Assembly (NCBI GenBank): GCA_002332715.1
Contig: DDBE01000089.1
Location: 1 to 8,078 of the forward strand
Direction of reading: 5' to 3'
Source: Flavobacteriales bacterium UBA2040
GTDB lineage: Bacteria > Bacteroidota > Bacteroidia > Flavobacteriales_D > Crocinitomicaceae
DNA: 8,078 bases
Positions 1 to 7,029 of the stretch are shown here, piece after piece. Position numbers and translations under genes: made by a program. Within the stretch, counting starts at the first letter, position 1, and each line of letters begins with the position of its first letter. The notes under the pieces are model-generated. The model searched no databases. It worked only from the letters and a program-made list of their open reading frames with translations, and had not been told where the DNA came from.

Positions 1-2
1 TT

Positions 3-1025
3 ACGCAAAAAGGAGTTCTTGAAAAACACGATACTACGCGATTGATTTTAATTATCTTCGCAGCGATGATTCAGTTGTTTACCGGAAATCGACCTTTAGT
101 TTTACTCCTTTTGCCCTTTATTATTGGGCTTTTGGTCATTTTGAATTTATGGTCGGGCTATTATGAATACGCTCCGACTACCAATCTAGGGCTTTGGGGT
201 GACGACTTTCAACTTCCACAAAGTTTAACGCTCACTCTTGGGCCAATTTTTGTTCTTGGAAATGCTTTGTTGCTCAACGTCCTTTTTAATCGGAATGATT
301 TCATTGATAGAAATACTTACATAACTTCCCTAATCTATGTCGCCTATTTCAGTTTCTATCATGCTTTCTATCAAATGGATAGGCTTTCCATCTCTCATTT
401 CTTATTGATTTTAGCCCTCTTCGAAGTCTTCAAATTGGCCCAAAACGAAAAAGGAAACAAGGCGGTATTTAACGCTGGTTTTCTAGTAGGATTGGCGACC
501 ACTTTCCATCCCGCACTGGTTTTATTCTTCCCCTTCTTATATTTCATGGTCATCGCTCTTCGTCCAATTCTTTTTCGAGAATTTAGTCTCCTCGCCGTCG
601 GGTTTGGTGTGCCGCTTTTGTATGCCATCGTTTTTTCTATGTTTCAGGAAAATGAAATTTCCATCCGATTAATTAGTACCTCTACAGATTATTCGAAAAT
701 TCAATTGGATTTCTTGGTAACAGCCACCTTGATTATTTTCACCATTTTGGTCAGCTTTCTAGCCCTCAATAAACAAAGTCAAAAAACCTCCATCCGTGCT
801 AAAAAATTGATGCGAGCACTGTTTATCTTCTCTGCATTTTGTATGTTGTTGGGCGGTTTAGACTACATTTTCTTCGGTCAAATTGAACGTTTTAGCTTGC
901 TCTTTATCCCAATAAGTTTCTTTTTGACATTCGGCCTTTCCATTAAAGCTTATCAATGGTTAAGCAGTTCTTTGGTCTATCTGATTCTCATTTATACCGT
1001 TGGAAAACTCTTTCTTACCTTCTAG
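3..1025 (+). CDS. Polytopic inner-membrane protein, DUF6427-like (5' partial)
   Basis: This is the C-terminal part of a hydrophobic membrane protein of unknown function. The reading frame is open to the left edge: thirteen codons (TQKGVLEKHDTTR) precede the TTG at 42, so that TTG is probably internal and the true start lies before the window. About ten hydrophobic segments are visible (numbering from the TTG codon: roughly 17-37, 63-82, 92-110, 117-133, 143-172, 181-200, 221-241, 256-277, 284-304, 310-327). The stretch NVLFNRNDFIDRNTY (79-93), followed by a hydrophobic HFLLILALFEVFKLA segment, resembles the conserved core of DUF6427 proteins, which I recall near upp and purD in Flavobacteriia. 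The purQ-purD genes downstream fit that context. The family assignment is from memory of the pattern. No enzymatic motif is seen and the role is unknown. Confidence 0.7.
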   Translation, partial: TQKGVLEKHDTTRLILIIFAAMIQLFTGNRPLVLLLLPFIIGLLVILNLWSGYYEYAPTTNLGLWGDDFQLPQSLTLTLGPIFVLGNALLLNVLFNRNDFIDRNTYITSLIYVAYFSFYHAFYQMDRLSISHFLLILALFEVFKLAQNEKGNKAVFNAGFLVGLATTFHPALVLFFPFLYFMVIALRPILFREFSLLAVGFGVPLLYAIVFSMFQENEISIRLISTSTDYSKIQLDFLVTATLIIFTILVSFLALNKQSQKTSIRAKKLMRALFIFSAFCMLLGGLDYIFFGQIERFSLLFIPISFFLTFGLSIKAYQWLSSSLVYLILIYTVGKLFLTF

Positions 1026-1092
1026 TTCCTTTTGTTGGAAAACTTTCCGCTTTTTCTCGCCTTTAAAGCGTTCAAAATGACTAATTTTACGA

Positions 1093-1100
1093 TAACTTTA
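1093..1100 (+). promoter_or_regulatory. Weak candidate -7 element upstream of purQ
   Basis: TAACTTTA matches the Bacteroidota -7 consensus TAnnTTTG at all fixed positions except the last. It lies 13 nt before the purQ ATG, so the leader would be only a few nucleotides long. No TTG is found at the expected -33 distance (only a TTC near 1071). It may be fortuitous, and purQ may instead be read from the promoter of the upstream membrane-protein gene. No other control site is evident in the 88-nt gap. Confidence 0.22.
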
Positions 1101-1113
1101 CAAGCTTTTAAAC

Positions 1114-1800
1114 ATGACATTTGGTGTTGTAACCTTTCCCGGTTCAAACTGTGACGAAGACATGGTCTACGTCTTGGAAAATATTCTTAATCAAAAAGTA
1201 GAGCGCCTTTGGCACAAAGATACCGACCTGAAAGGGGTTGATTTCGTGGTGCTTCCTGGTGGTTTTTCATACGGAGATTATCTTCGTTCTGGTGCTATTG
1301 CAAAACTTTCGCCTATTATGGGGTCAGTTATTGAGCATGCAAAAGCAGGCAAATATGTTATGGGTATATGCAATGGATTCCAAATTTTAACGGAGTCTGG
1401 GCTGCTAGACGGAGCTCTTTTGCACAACGACAAACAAAAATTCATTTGTAAAAATGTGATTTTGAAACCAGCGTCGAACGAAACTCCGATTACAAAAGAT
1501 TTAGACACATACAAAACTTACAAAATTCCTATCGCGCATGGTGAAGGACGTTTTTATGCAGATGATGCGACGATAAAAAGATTGATGGACAACAACCAAG
1601 TTTTATTTCAATATGTAGACGAAAATGGTGTTGCCTCTGCTGAAGCGAATCCAAACGGATCGGTGAACAATATTGCTGGAATTTGCAACGAAGGAAGAAA
1701 CGTTTTCGGCATGATGCCCCATCCAGAAAGAGCGGCAGACAAAGATTTAGCCAACGAAGACGGGTGTGCTTTCTTTGAGTCGATTTTGAAAAACTGTTAA
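1114..1800 (+). CDS. purQ: Phosphoribosylformylglycinamidine synthase subunit PurQ (glutaminase)
   Basis: PurQ is the glutamine amidotransferase subunit of FGAM synthase. It releases ammonia from glutamine, which PurL uses with ATP to convert FGAR to FGAM in cytosolic de novo purine synthesis. The 228-residue length is right for the stand-alone form. A class I glutaminase domain fills the protein: the N-terminal TFPGSNCDED (7-16), the oxyanion-side motif LPGGFSYGDYLRSGAIA (47-63), the nucleophile elbow GICNGFQIL with Cys86 (84-92), AHGEGRF (141-147), and MPHPERA (201-207) supplying catalytic His203 and Glu205. All catalytic residues are present. The ATG at 1114 begins directly with the conserved N-terminal strand, which supports the start. 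It leads a probable six-gene operon and ends 9 nt before purD. A separate PurQ implies separate PurL and PurS elsewhere in the genome. Confidence 0.97.
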   Translation: MTFGVVTFPGSNCDEDMVYVLENILNQKVERLWHKDTDLKGVDFVVLPGGFSYGDYLRSGAIAKLSPIMGSVIEHAKAGKYVMGICNGFQILTESGLLDGALLHNDKQKFICKNVILKPASNETPITKDLDTYKTYKIPIAHGEGRFYADDATIKRLMDNNQVLFQYVDENGVASAEANPNGSVNNIAGICNEGRNVFGMMPHPERAADKDLANEDGCAFFESILKNC

Positions 1801-1809
1801 GCAAAAAAT

Positions 1810-3093
1810 ATGAGAGTATTATTACTTGGTTCGGGCGGTAGAGAGCACGCACTAGCCTGGAAAATCGCACAAAGTTCTATACTCGAGGCTCTTTTTATTG
1901 CGCCAGGAAATGCTGGAACACGAATTCACGGTCAAAATGTTTCCATTCAACCAACTGATTTTGAAGCGATCAAAAAATTCGTACTTGAAAATGAGATTGA
2001 AATGGTCGTCGTTGGACCTGAAGACCCTCTGGTTCTTGGTATCCACGATTACTTTTTAGCCGATGATGAATTGAAAAAAGTAGGCGTTATTGGTCCGCAA
2101 AAAGAAGCCGCACAACTTGAAGGAAGTAAAGATTTTGCCAAAAAATTCATGGCGCGCCACAATATCCCAACGGCAAAATATGGTTCTTTTGAAAGAGAAA
2201 CATTGAGCGAAGGACTTGCCTTCTTGGATAAAATGAAAGCGCCATATGTTTTGAAAGCAGACGGATTAGCCGCTGGAAAAGGGGTGCTAATTCTAGACGA
2301 TTTGCAAGACGCGAAACTGGAATTGACGAACATGCTCCAAGGAAAATTTGGAGAGGCGAGCAAAATAGTTGTCATCGAGCAATTCTTGAAAGGTATCGAA
2401 TGTTCTGTTTTCGTTATTACCGATGGCGATTCATACAAATTATTGCCCGAAGCGAAAGATTACAAACGCATTGGCGAAGGAGATAAAGGGCTGAATACAG
2501 GCGGTATGGGAGCTATTTCCCCTGTTCCTTTTGCTGACGCAGCGTTCATGGACAAGATCAAAAACCAAGTCATAATTCCAACGGTTAAAGGGCTTCGTGC
2601 AGAAGAAATTCCGTACAAAGGATTCATTTTCTTCGGAATAATTATGGTGAAAAACGAACCGTACGTCATCGAATACAATTGTCGTATGGGTGATCCTGAA
2701 ACGGAAGTTGTTTTGCCTCGACTGAAATCGGACATCCTCGATTTATTTGAAGGTGTACACTCCAATACTTTGTCGGAAAGAGACGTACAATTTGACGATA
2801 GATGTGCAGCAACCGTTATGATGGTTTCTGGAGGATATCCTGAAAAATATGAAAAAGGAAAACAAATTTATGGTTTGAATGCTATCGTAAATTCAACTGT
2901 TTTTCACGCAGGAACAAAAGCCGATGGCCCAGCAATTACCTCAGCTGGAGGTCGTGTTTTGGCGGTTACATCGTATGGAAAGAATTTGGATGCGGCTCTT
3001 ACTAAGTCTTACGAATCGATCAAACAGATTGAATTCGAGAAATCGTTCTATCGCAAAGACATCGGCTTCGATGTTGTAACAGATAAAAATTGA
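1810..3093 (+). CDS. purD: Phosphoribosylamine--glycine ligase (GAR synthetase)
   Basis: PurD joins 5-phosphoribosylamine and glycine with ATP to form GAR, the second step of de novo purine synthesis. At 427 residues it matches the usual length of about 430. The N-terminal domain begins with LLLGSGGREHALAWK (4-18) and carries PGNAGT (32-37) and GPEDPL (69-74). The ATP-grasp region follows: GSKDFAKKFM (105-114), KADGLAAGKGV (149-159) and LPEAKDYKRIGEGDKGLNT (212-230). The metal-binding EYNCRMGDPETE lies at 288-299. The C-terminal domain shows MMVSGGYPEKYEKG (337-350) and FHAGT (365-369). Nothing essential is missing. The ATG at 1810 sits 9 nt after the purQ stop in an A-rich spacer without a Shine-Dalgarno motif, as is usual in Bacteroidota. 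Co-transcription with purQ is very likely. Confidence 0.98.
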   Translation: MRVLLLGSGGREHALAWKIAQSSILEALFIAPGNAGTRIHGQNVSIQPTDFEAIKKFVLENEIEMVVVGPEDPLVLGIHDYFLADDELKKVGVIGPQKEAAQLEGSKDFAKKFMARHNIPTAKYGSFERETLSEGLAFLDKMKAPYVLKADGLAAGKGVLILDDLQDAKLELTNMLQGKFGEASKIVVIEQFLKGIECSVFVITDGDSYKLLPEAKDYKRIGEGDKGLNTGGMGAISPVPFADAAFMDKIKNQVIIPTVKGLRAEEIPYKGFIFFGIIMVKNEPYVIEYNCRMGDPETEVVLPRLKSDILDLFEGVHSNTLSERDVQFDDRCAATVMMVSGGYPEKYEKGKQIYGLNAIVNSTVFHAGTKADGPAITSAGGRVLAVTSYGKNLDAALTKSYESIKQIEFEKSFYRKDIGFDVVTDKN

Positions 3094-3113
3094 TTATCTT
3101 CATCCATAACTAA

Positions 3114-4367
3114 ATGGACGCCTCGTTTCTGATTATTATTTTCACACTGTTGTTTTCAGCCTTCTTTTCGGCGATGGAAATTGCATTTATTTCGTCTAAT
3201 CGGCTCAAGGTTGAATTAGACCGATCGACTGGCACTTTTGTGGGAAGAATTCTAGGAAATTTCTACAAAAATGAATCGCGCTTCATCGCCATGTTGCTCT
3301 TGGGCAACAATTTCGTTTTGGTGTTGTTTGGTATTTATGCGGCGCTTTTATTGAATCCGGTTATTACATCTTGGGGCGTTTCGAGCGCAGGATTATTACT
3401 CTTTCTTCAAACCATCATTTCGACAATTTTAGTGCTCATTTTGGCAGAATTTATCCCAAAAGCGTTGGTGCAGTTGAATCCAAATTGGTTTTTGCGGATA
3501 ACAGCTTTGCCGATGCAATTGATTTATTGGTTGTTGTTGTTGCCTACAATTATTGTTATGATGCTCAGCAACGTGTTTTTACGTTTGCTCAATTCTGAAG
3601 ATGATACCGAAGAAAAAGTGTTTTCGAAAGTGGATTTGGAACACTATATAAGTGACATAAATGATCGTTTGCACCACGAAGAAGACTTTGTAAATGAAAT
3701 GCAAATTCTTCAAAATGCTTTGGATTTTTCAAATGTGAAAGCCAGAGATTGCATGATTCCACGAACAGAGATAATTGCCCTCAATGTGGAGGAAAGCATA
3801 GACGTTCTGCACAAATTATTCGTTCAAACGGGCTTGTCTAAAATCATTATTTACCGCGATTCTATCGACAATATTATCGGCTATGTTCATTCCTTTGAAA
3901 TGTTCAAAATGCCGGAGAACATCAAACAGATTTTAATGCCTATCTCCTTTATTCCAGAATCTATTCCAGGGAAGGAAATTTTGGAAATTTTCACCAAACA
4001 AGCCGGAAATATTGCCGTTGTCTGCGACGAGTATGGCGGAACGTCTGGCTTACTCACAATTGAAGATGTCATTGAAGAAATCTTCGGTGAAATCGAAGAC
4101 GAACACGATACAGAAGACTGGATCGAAGAACAAATTAACGACAAAGAATGGCGTTTTTCTGCCCGTGCCGATATCGATTATTTGAACGATAACTATAACG
4201 TGGGAATTCCCGATTCGGATGAATACGAAACACTTGGTGGATTGATCATTCATCATTTAGAATCAATTCCCGAAATAGGGGCCGTGCTCATTGTCGAACA
4301 TCATGAATTTGTTATTGAAGAAGTAAGCGATAGACGTATCGAAATCGTTAGAATAGCTAAAAAATGA
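3114..4367 (+). CDS. CNNM/CorC-type membrane protein with CBS pair and CorC_HlyC domain
   Basis: This 417-residue inner-membrane protein has the full architecture of the CNNM/CorC (hemolysin C-like) family, some members of which export Mg2+ or related divalent cations. An N-terminal DUF21 transmembrane domain has segments near 4-25, 57-80, 93-116 and 129-157, with the family patterns FSAMEIAFISSNR (18-30) and GNN (64-66). Two CBS domains follow, about 208-265 (starting VKARDCMIPRTEI) and 270-328 (containing VVCDEYGGTSGLLTIEDVIE). A CorC_HlyC domain occupies about 335-413 (RADIDYLND; DEYETLGGLIIHHL). Such proteins are often annotated 'hemolysin', but haemolysis is not an expected activity. GldE of gliding bacteria shares this architecture, but the N-terminus and gene neighbours here do not suggest GldE. 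The gene starts 20 nt after purD and overlaps the next gene by 4 nt. The exact substrate is inferred from family membership only. Confidence 0.92.
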   Translation: MDASFLIIIFTLLFSAFFSAMEIAFISSNRLKVELDRSTGTFVGRILGNFYKNESRFIAMLLLGNNFVLVLFGIYAALLLNPVITSWGVSSAGLLLFLQTIISTILVLILAEFIPKALVQLNPNWFLRITALPMQLIYWLLLLPTIIVMMLSNVFLRLLNSEDDTEEKVFSKVDLEHYISDINDRLHHEEDFVNEMQILQNALDFSNVKARDCMIPRTEIIALNVEESIDVLHKLFVQTGLSKIIIYRDSIDNIIGYVHSFEMFKMPENIKQILMPISFIPESIPGKEILEIFTKQAGNIAVVCDEYGGTSGLLTIEDVIEEIFGEIEDEHDTEDWIEEQINDKEWRFSARADIDYLNDNYNVGIPDSDEYETLGGLIIHHLESIPEIGAVLIVEHHEFVIEEVSDRRIEIVRIAKK

Positions 4368-5218
4368 TTCGCCTACTATTCCTCTTATTTCTGCTCTTTC
4401 CTCTGTTTGCGCAAACGGTGATCGGCACTTTGAGCAAAGATTTGAAAGAAGTTTCAGGTTTGGTATTTGTCAAAGACGATATGATGGCAGGCATCAACGA
4501 TAGCGGAAATTCACCAACGCTTTATTTCATCAATTTGAAAGGTGAAATCCAACACGAAACCAAACTGAAAGATGCCGACAACGTTGATTGGGAAGACATC
4601 GCCTTCAACGGAAAGGATAAAATTTACATCGGTGATTTTGGCAACAACGACAACAAAAGAACCGACCTCTGCATTTACGAAGTGTCTTTAAAAGATGCCC
4701 TCAAAGATGACAAGGTCGATGCCAAAAAAATCAAATTTGAGTATCCTGATCAAGACAAATTTCCGCCGAAAAAGAAGAATTTACACTTCGATTGCGAAGC
4801 GATGGCGTATTACAACGATTCACTTTATCTCTTCACCAAAAGTCGCGCAGAACCGTGGGATGGCATGAGTTACGTGTATTCCATCGACCCGAAGGATAAG
4901 AGTCAAAAAGCGAATTTGATAGGTAAACTCTATGTTGGAAAAAACGGTTGGTGGCAAGATGCCATTACGGCCGTCGACATTCGCGATGGCGTTTGTTATA
5001 TTTTGACCTACAACCGTTTGATGAAATACAATATCGTCAATCAAAAATTGATTTTCGAACAATGGGTATATATGAAACCAATTACCCAGAAAGAAAGTGT
5101 CGCCGTGAATTCCAAGGGTGAAATTTATGTCGCCGATGAAGATCAACCTGGCTTGGGCGGAGGTTATTTATACAAAGTGGTTTTCCCAGCGAAAAAGAAG
5201 AAAAAAGGAAAGAAATGA
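4364..5218 (+). CDS. Secreted propeller-like protein of unknown function
   Basis: I do not recognise a named family with confidence. The 284-residue product begins with a hydrophobic signal peptide (2-16) with likely cleavage in LFA-QT after residue 16; there is no lipobox cysteine, so a soluble periplasmic or exported protein is expected. The body repeats a blade-like pattern, a small hydrophobic strand followed by an aromatic strand ending in an acidic or polar turn: VSGLVF...GINDSGN (30-49), DWEDIAF...IYIGDFGNN (75-95), DCEAMAY...LYLFTKSR (143-161), and KESVAV...IYVADE (243-259). This suggests a beta-propeller, perhaps related to SdiA-regulated or phytase-like proteins. The C-terminus is a Lys-rich tail (276-284) with no obvious sorting domain. 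Its ATG overlaps the stop of the transporter gene (ATGA), and its own stop overlaps the next start, so it is translationally coupled on both sides. Confidence 0.8.
   Translation: MIRLLFLLFLLFPLFAQTVIGTLSKDLKEVSGLVFVKDDMMAGINDSGNSPTLYFINLKGEIQHETKLKDADNVDWEDIAFNGKDKIYIGDFGNNDNKRTDLCIYEVSLKDALKDDKVDAKKIKFEYPDQDKFPPKKKNLHFDCEAMAYYNDSLYLFTKSRAEPWDGMSYVYSIDPKDKSQKANLIGKLYVGKNGWWQDAITAVDIRDGVCYILTYNRLMKYNIVNQKLIFEQWVYMKPITQKESVAVNSKGEIYVADEDQPGLGGGYLYKVVFPAKKKKKGKK
5191..5215 (+). promoter_or_regulatory. All-purine tract serving as likely initiation region for the HAD gene
   Basis: Twenty-five consecutive purines run up to the first base of the downstream ATG. They encode the Lys-rich tail of the propeller-like protein. 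Within the tract, AGGA at 5206-5209 lies 5 nt before the ATG at 5215, a good Shine-Dalgarno position, and the rest is A-rich, which favours initiation in Bacteroidota. This supports the start chosen for the phosphatase gene. That it acts as the ribosome-loading region is an inference from position and composition. Confidence 0.45.
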
Positions 5219-5874
5219 TAGACATCAATCAGTTCAAGGCAGTAATTTTTGACATGGACGGTGTACTAATCGATTCTGAACCCTTGTGGAAAATTGGCAT
5301 GCAACGCGTTTTCGATTCCATTGGCTGTAACTTAACGAAGAAGGATTTTCAAAAAACCGTTGGACTTAGAATCGACGAAGTAATCGAATATTGGCACGAA
5401 GTTTCACCGTGGGAAGGCTATTCCGTGAAAGAAGTCGAAACGCAAATCATGAGTGAAATGGTAAAGCTAATTCATGAAAATGGCGTCCCTCTTCCCGGCG
5501 TTGTGGATACGATTCGTTTTCTCAAAGAAGAAGGAATAAAAATCGGATTGGGCACCTCATCGTTCACCGTTTTGATAGAGGCTGTTTTGAATACTTTGAA
5601 CCTAACGGAAGCTTTCGATTTTGTGCATTCTGCCGAAGACGAAGCGTATGGAAAACCTCATCCAGCGGTGTATTTGACCGTTGCTGAAAAATTAGGAGAA
5701 AGACCCGTAGATTGTTTGGTCATCGAAGATTCGGTAACTGGAATTATCGCTGGAAAAGCAGCTCGTATGGCCGTCGTTGCCATTCCCGAAAAAACCCACG
5801 AACCGAATCCGAAAATCATAGTCGCCGATTACGAATTCGAAGACATGAATTTGTTCTTAAACGCCATCCGATGA
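5215..5874 (+). CDS. HAD superfamily sugar-phosphate phosphatase, HxpB (YniC)-like
   Basis: This is a cytosolic phosphatase of the haloacid dehalogenase superfamily, subfamily IA, 219 residues. Motif I is IFDMDGVLIDSEPLW (11-25), with nucleophile Asp13 and acid/base Asp15. A helical cap follows (about 20-90). Motif II is GLGTSS (111-116, Thr114 in the phosphate-binding position), motif III is GKPHP (Lys147), and motif IV is VIEDSVTGIIAGKAARM (169-185) with the metal-binding Glu171-Asp172. The sequence around DSEPLW, GLRIDEV and GKAARM resembles E. coli HxpB/YniC (hexitol phosphatase) more than beta-phosphoglucomutase or Gph, so dephosphorylation of a hexose or hexitol phosphate is the best guess, though HAD substrate specificity is hard to read from sequence. 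The gene overlaps both neighbours by 4 nt. Confidence 0.9.
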   Translation: MIDINQFKAVIFDMDGVLIDSEPLWKIGMQRVFDSIGCNLTKKDFQKTVGLRIDEVIEYWHEVSPWEGYSVKEVETQIMSEMVKLIHENGVPLPGVVDTIRFLKEEGIKIGLGTSSFTVLIEAVLNTLNLTEAFDFVHSAEDEAYGKPHPAVYLTVAEKLGERPVDCLVIEDSVTGIIAGKAARMAVVAIPEKTHEPNPKIIVADYEFEDMNLFLNAIR

Positions 5875-6653
5875 AACGCTATTTCTTACATCTAAGTTAT
5901 GTGGGAACGCGCTACCGTGGCTGGCAAAGACAACCTGAGGTGCCGAGTGTTCAAGAAGAAATCGAAGGGGCTCTTTCCAAAATTTTCAAAACAGACATGA
6001 CCATTTACGGTTGTGGACGAACAGATGCTGGGGTGCATGCGAGCCAGTATTTTGCTCAATTTCAAACGGAAGAAGAATGGGATTTTGACTTGGTTTTTCG
6101 TCTCAATAAAGTGCTTCCAGACGACATCAGCATTCACGATCTCATTCCATGTAAAGGAACAAATCATGCCCGTTACGACGCTTCAGAAAGGAGTTACCAG
6201 TATTTCTTGCACACCAATAAAACGGCGAACCTTTCTACTATTTCTACCTTACACGAAAGTTCCGTTTTGGACTTTGCTAAAATGCACGAAGCTGTTTTTT
6301 TAATTCCCAAGTACACAGACTTTATCGGCTTTTGCAAAACGCCTGATTTACATCCGTCGACGATTTGCGAAATCAAAAAAGTGGACTTTACACAAAATAA
6401 AAACGGCACCCAATTCTGTTTCGAAATCACCGCCAACCGTTTTTTACGCGGCATGATTCGCAATCTGATGGCGAGAATTATACTGGTTGGTTCAGGTGAA
6501 ATTACTCTTGCCGAATTTGAAGAAGTCCTGAGAAACGGACAGAAAGATAAGTTGCCCATTTTGGCTCCACCACAGGGATTGTATTTATCGAAGGTGGTTT
6601 ATCCATATTTGGAAATGGAGAGTGTTTTTGATTTGAAAAAGTTATTGGTTTAG
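5871..6653 (+). CDS. truA: tRNA pseudouridine(38-40) synthase TruA
   Basis: TruA converts uridines 38-40 in the tRNA anticodon stem-loop to pseudouridine. The start is the ATG at 5871, which overlaps the HAD stop by 4 nt and opens with the conserved MKRYFLHLSYVGTRYRGWQR; the same frame is open further upstream, but that would run about 160 nt into the phosphatase gene. The product is 260 residues. The catalytic motif GCGRTDAGVHASQ (47-59) has nucleophile Asp52. Other family marks are HARYDASERSYQYFL (99-113), FCKTPDLHPSTICEI (154-168), ANRFLRGMIRNLM (188-200) and PPQGLYLSKVVYP (233-245). A tail of about 15 residues follows the usual end of the fold. It is the last gene of the operon; only 8 nt separate its stop from the end of the convergent gene, so any terminator must lie within the coding sequence opposite. 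Confidence 0.97.
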   Translation: MKRYFLHLSYVGTRYRGWQRQPEVPSVQEEIEGALSKIFKTDMTIYGCGRTDAGVHASQYFAQFQTEEEWDFDLVFRLNKVLPDDISIHDLIPCKGTNHARYDASERSYQYFLHTNKTANLSTISTLHESSVLDFAKMHEAVFLIPKYTDFIGFCKTPDLHPSTICEIKKVDFTQNKNGTQFCFEITANRFLRGMIRNLMARIILVGSGEITLAEFEEVLRNGQKDKLPILAPPQGLYLSKVVYPYLEMESVFDLKKLLV

Positions 6654-6661
6654 AGCACCTA

Positions 6662-6955
6662 TCAAAAGTTAAACAAATCAATTCCCCCCCCCATCAATAT
6701 AAGTACTTCATCTGTTTTATCATTTACGACTGTTGACGTAGACATAAACCCACCGAAATCGAGCTCTGTTCGAGCCAAATCTTTATCAAAGTACAACTCC
6801 ATTTTACTTCCGTCGAACATGGCAACTCCCATTGACATATCTGGATCTTCACTTGAGACCGTTATTGTGTAGGCAATATGCCCTTCTTTCGGCTGGGCAA
6901 AAGTCGCTCCAACGGACAATAAAATCAATACTACAGACAAAAATAATTTTTTCAT
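6662..6955 (-). CDS. Short exported protein, DUF4412-like N-terminal half, probably truncated
   Basis: The 97-residue product starts with a clear signal peptide (MKKLFLSVVLILLSVGATFA, cleavage before Gln21). The mature part, EGHIAYTITVSSEDPDMSM (24-42), then GSKMELYFDKDLARTELDFG (49-68), MSTSTVVNDKTDEVLILMGG (71-90), resembles the N-terminal half of Bacteroidota exported proteins of the DUF4412 type, which as I recall are about twice as long. Here the frame stops seven residues after a run of nine G (plus-strand C at 6684-6692). Neither of the other two frames restores a family-like continuation: one stops almost at once, and the other runs antisense into truA to a stop at 6502-6504 (150 residues in all) with no resemblance. 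So the C-terminal half seems physically lost, not merely shifted out of frame. It could be a decaying pseudogene or a short functional protein. The family name is a moderate-confidence recollection. Confidence 0.65.
   Translation of the reverse strand: MKKLFLSVVLILLSVGATFAQPKEGHIAYTITVSSEDPDMSMGVAMFDGSKMELYFDKDLARTELDFGGFMSTSTVVNDKTDEVLILMGGGIDLFNF
6684..6692. repeat. Homopolymer tract of nine C (nine G in the coding sense of the minus-strand gene)
   Basis: Nine consecutive cytosines are far from the local composition, since the surrounding DNA is AT-rich. On the minus strand the tract encodes Gly-Gly-Gly shortly before the stop of the 97-residue exported protein. Such tracts slip readily during replication and are also prone to sequencing error. 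A change of one base either ends the protein a few residues earlier or extends it to 150 residues antisense to truA. Confidence 0.95.
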
Positions 6956-7029
6956 AGGTTCTATTTCTTATTGCAATTTACATTATCCCTCCAAAACTTT
7001 TCTAAATAATTATCGAATGGATTACATTA

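Noticed and set aside
42..44. TTG as the start of the first membrane protein gene
   Set aside because: The frame is open upstream to the window edge with protein-like codons, and the AGGAG at 11-15 is too far from this TTG (about 26 nt) to direct initiation. The gene is more likely cut by the window.
1037..1070. Possible terminator after the first gene: GGAAA/TTTCC (1037-1048) and a 6-bp CGCTTT/AAAGCG inverted repeat (1048-1053 with 1065-1070)
   Set aside because: The first pair has only 2 nt between its arms; the second has an 11-nt loop and is not followed by a T run. Neither makes a convincing intrinsic terminator.
3114..4367. Identification of the CBS-domain membrane protein as GldE
   Set aside because: GldE shares the architecture but normally sits by other genes such as gldD. 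The N-terminal sequence and the purD neighbour fit the general CNNM/CorC type better.
5712..5870. Upstream in-frame extension of truA from an ATG at 5712
   Set aside because: It would overlap the phosphatase gene by about 160 nt and adds an Arg-rich, non-family sequence. TruA homology begins at the ATG at 5871.
6502..6661. Antisense extension of the exported-protein frame into truA if the G tract had eight G
   Set aside because: The extension shows no resemblance to the expected C-terminal half and looks like an accidental antisense reading of truA.
6956..7029. A promoter between the dioxygenase gene and the short exported-protein gene
   Set aside because: No TAnnTTTG match is present on the minus strand in these 74 nt; the short gene may be read through from the dioxygenase gene.
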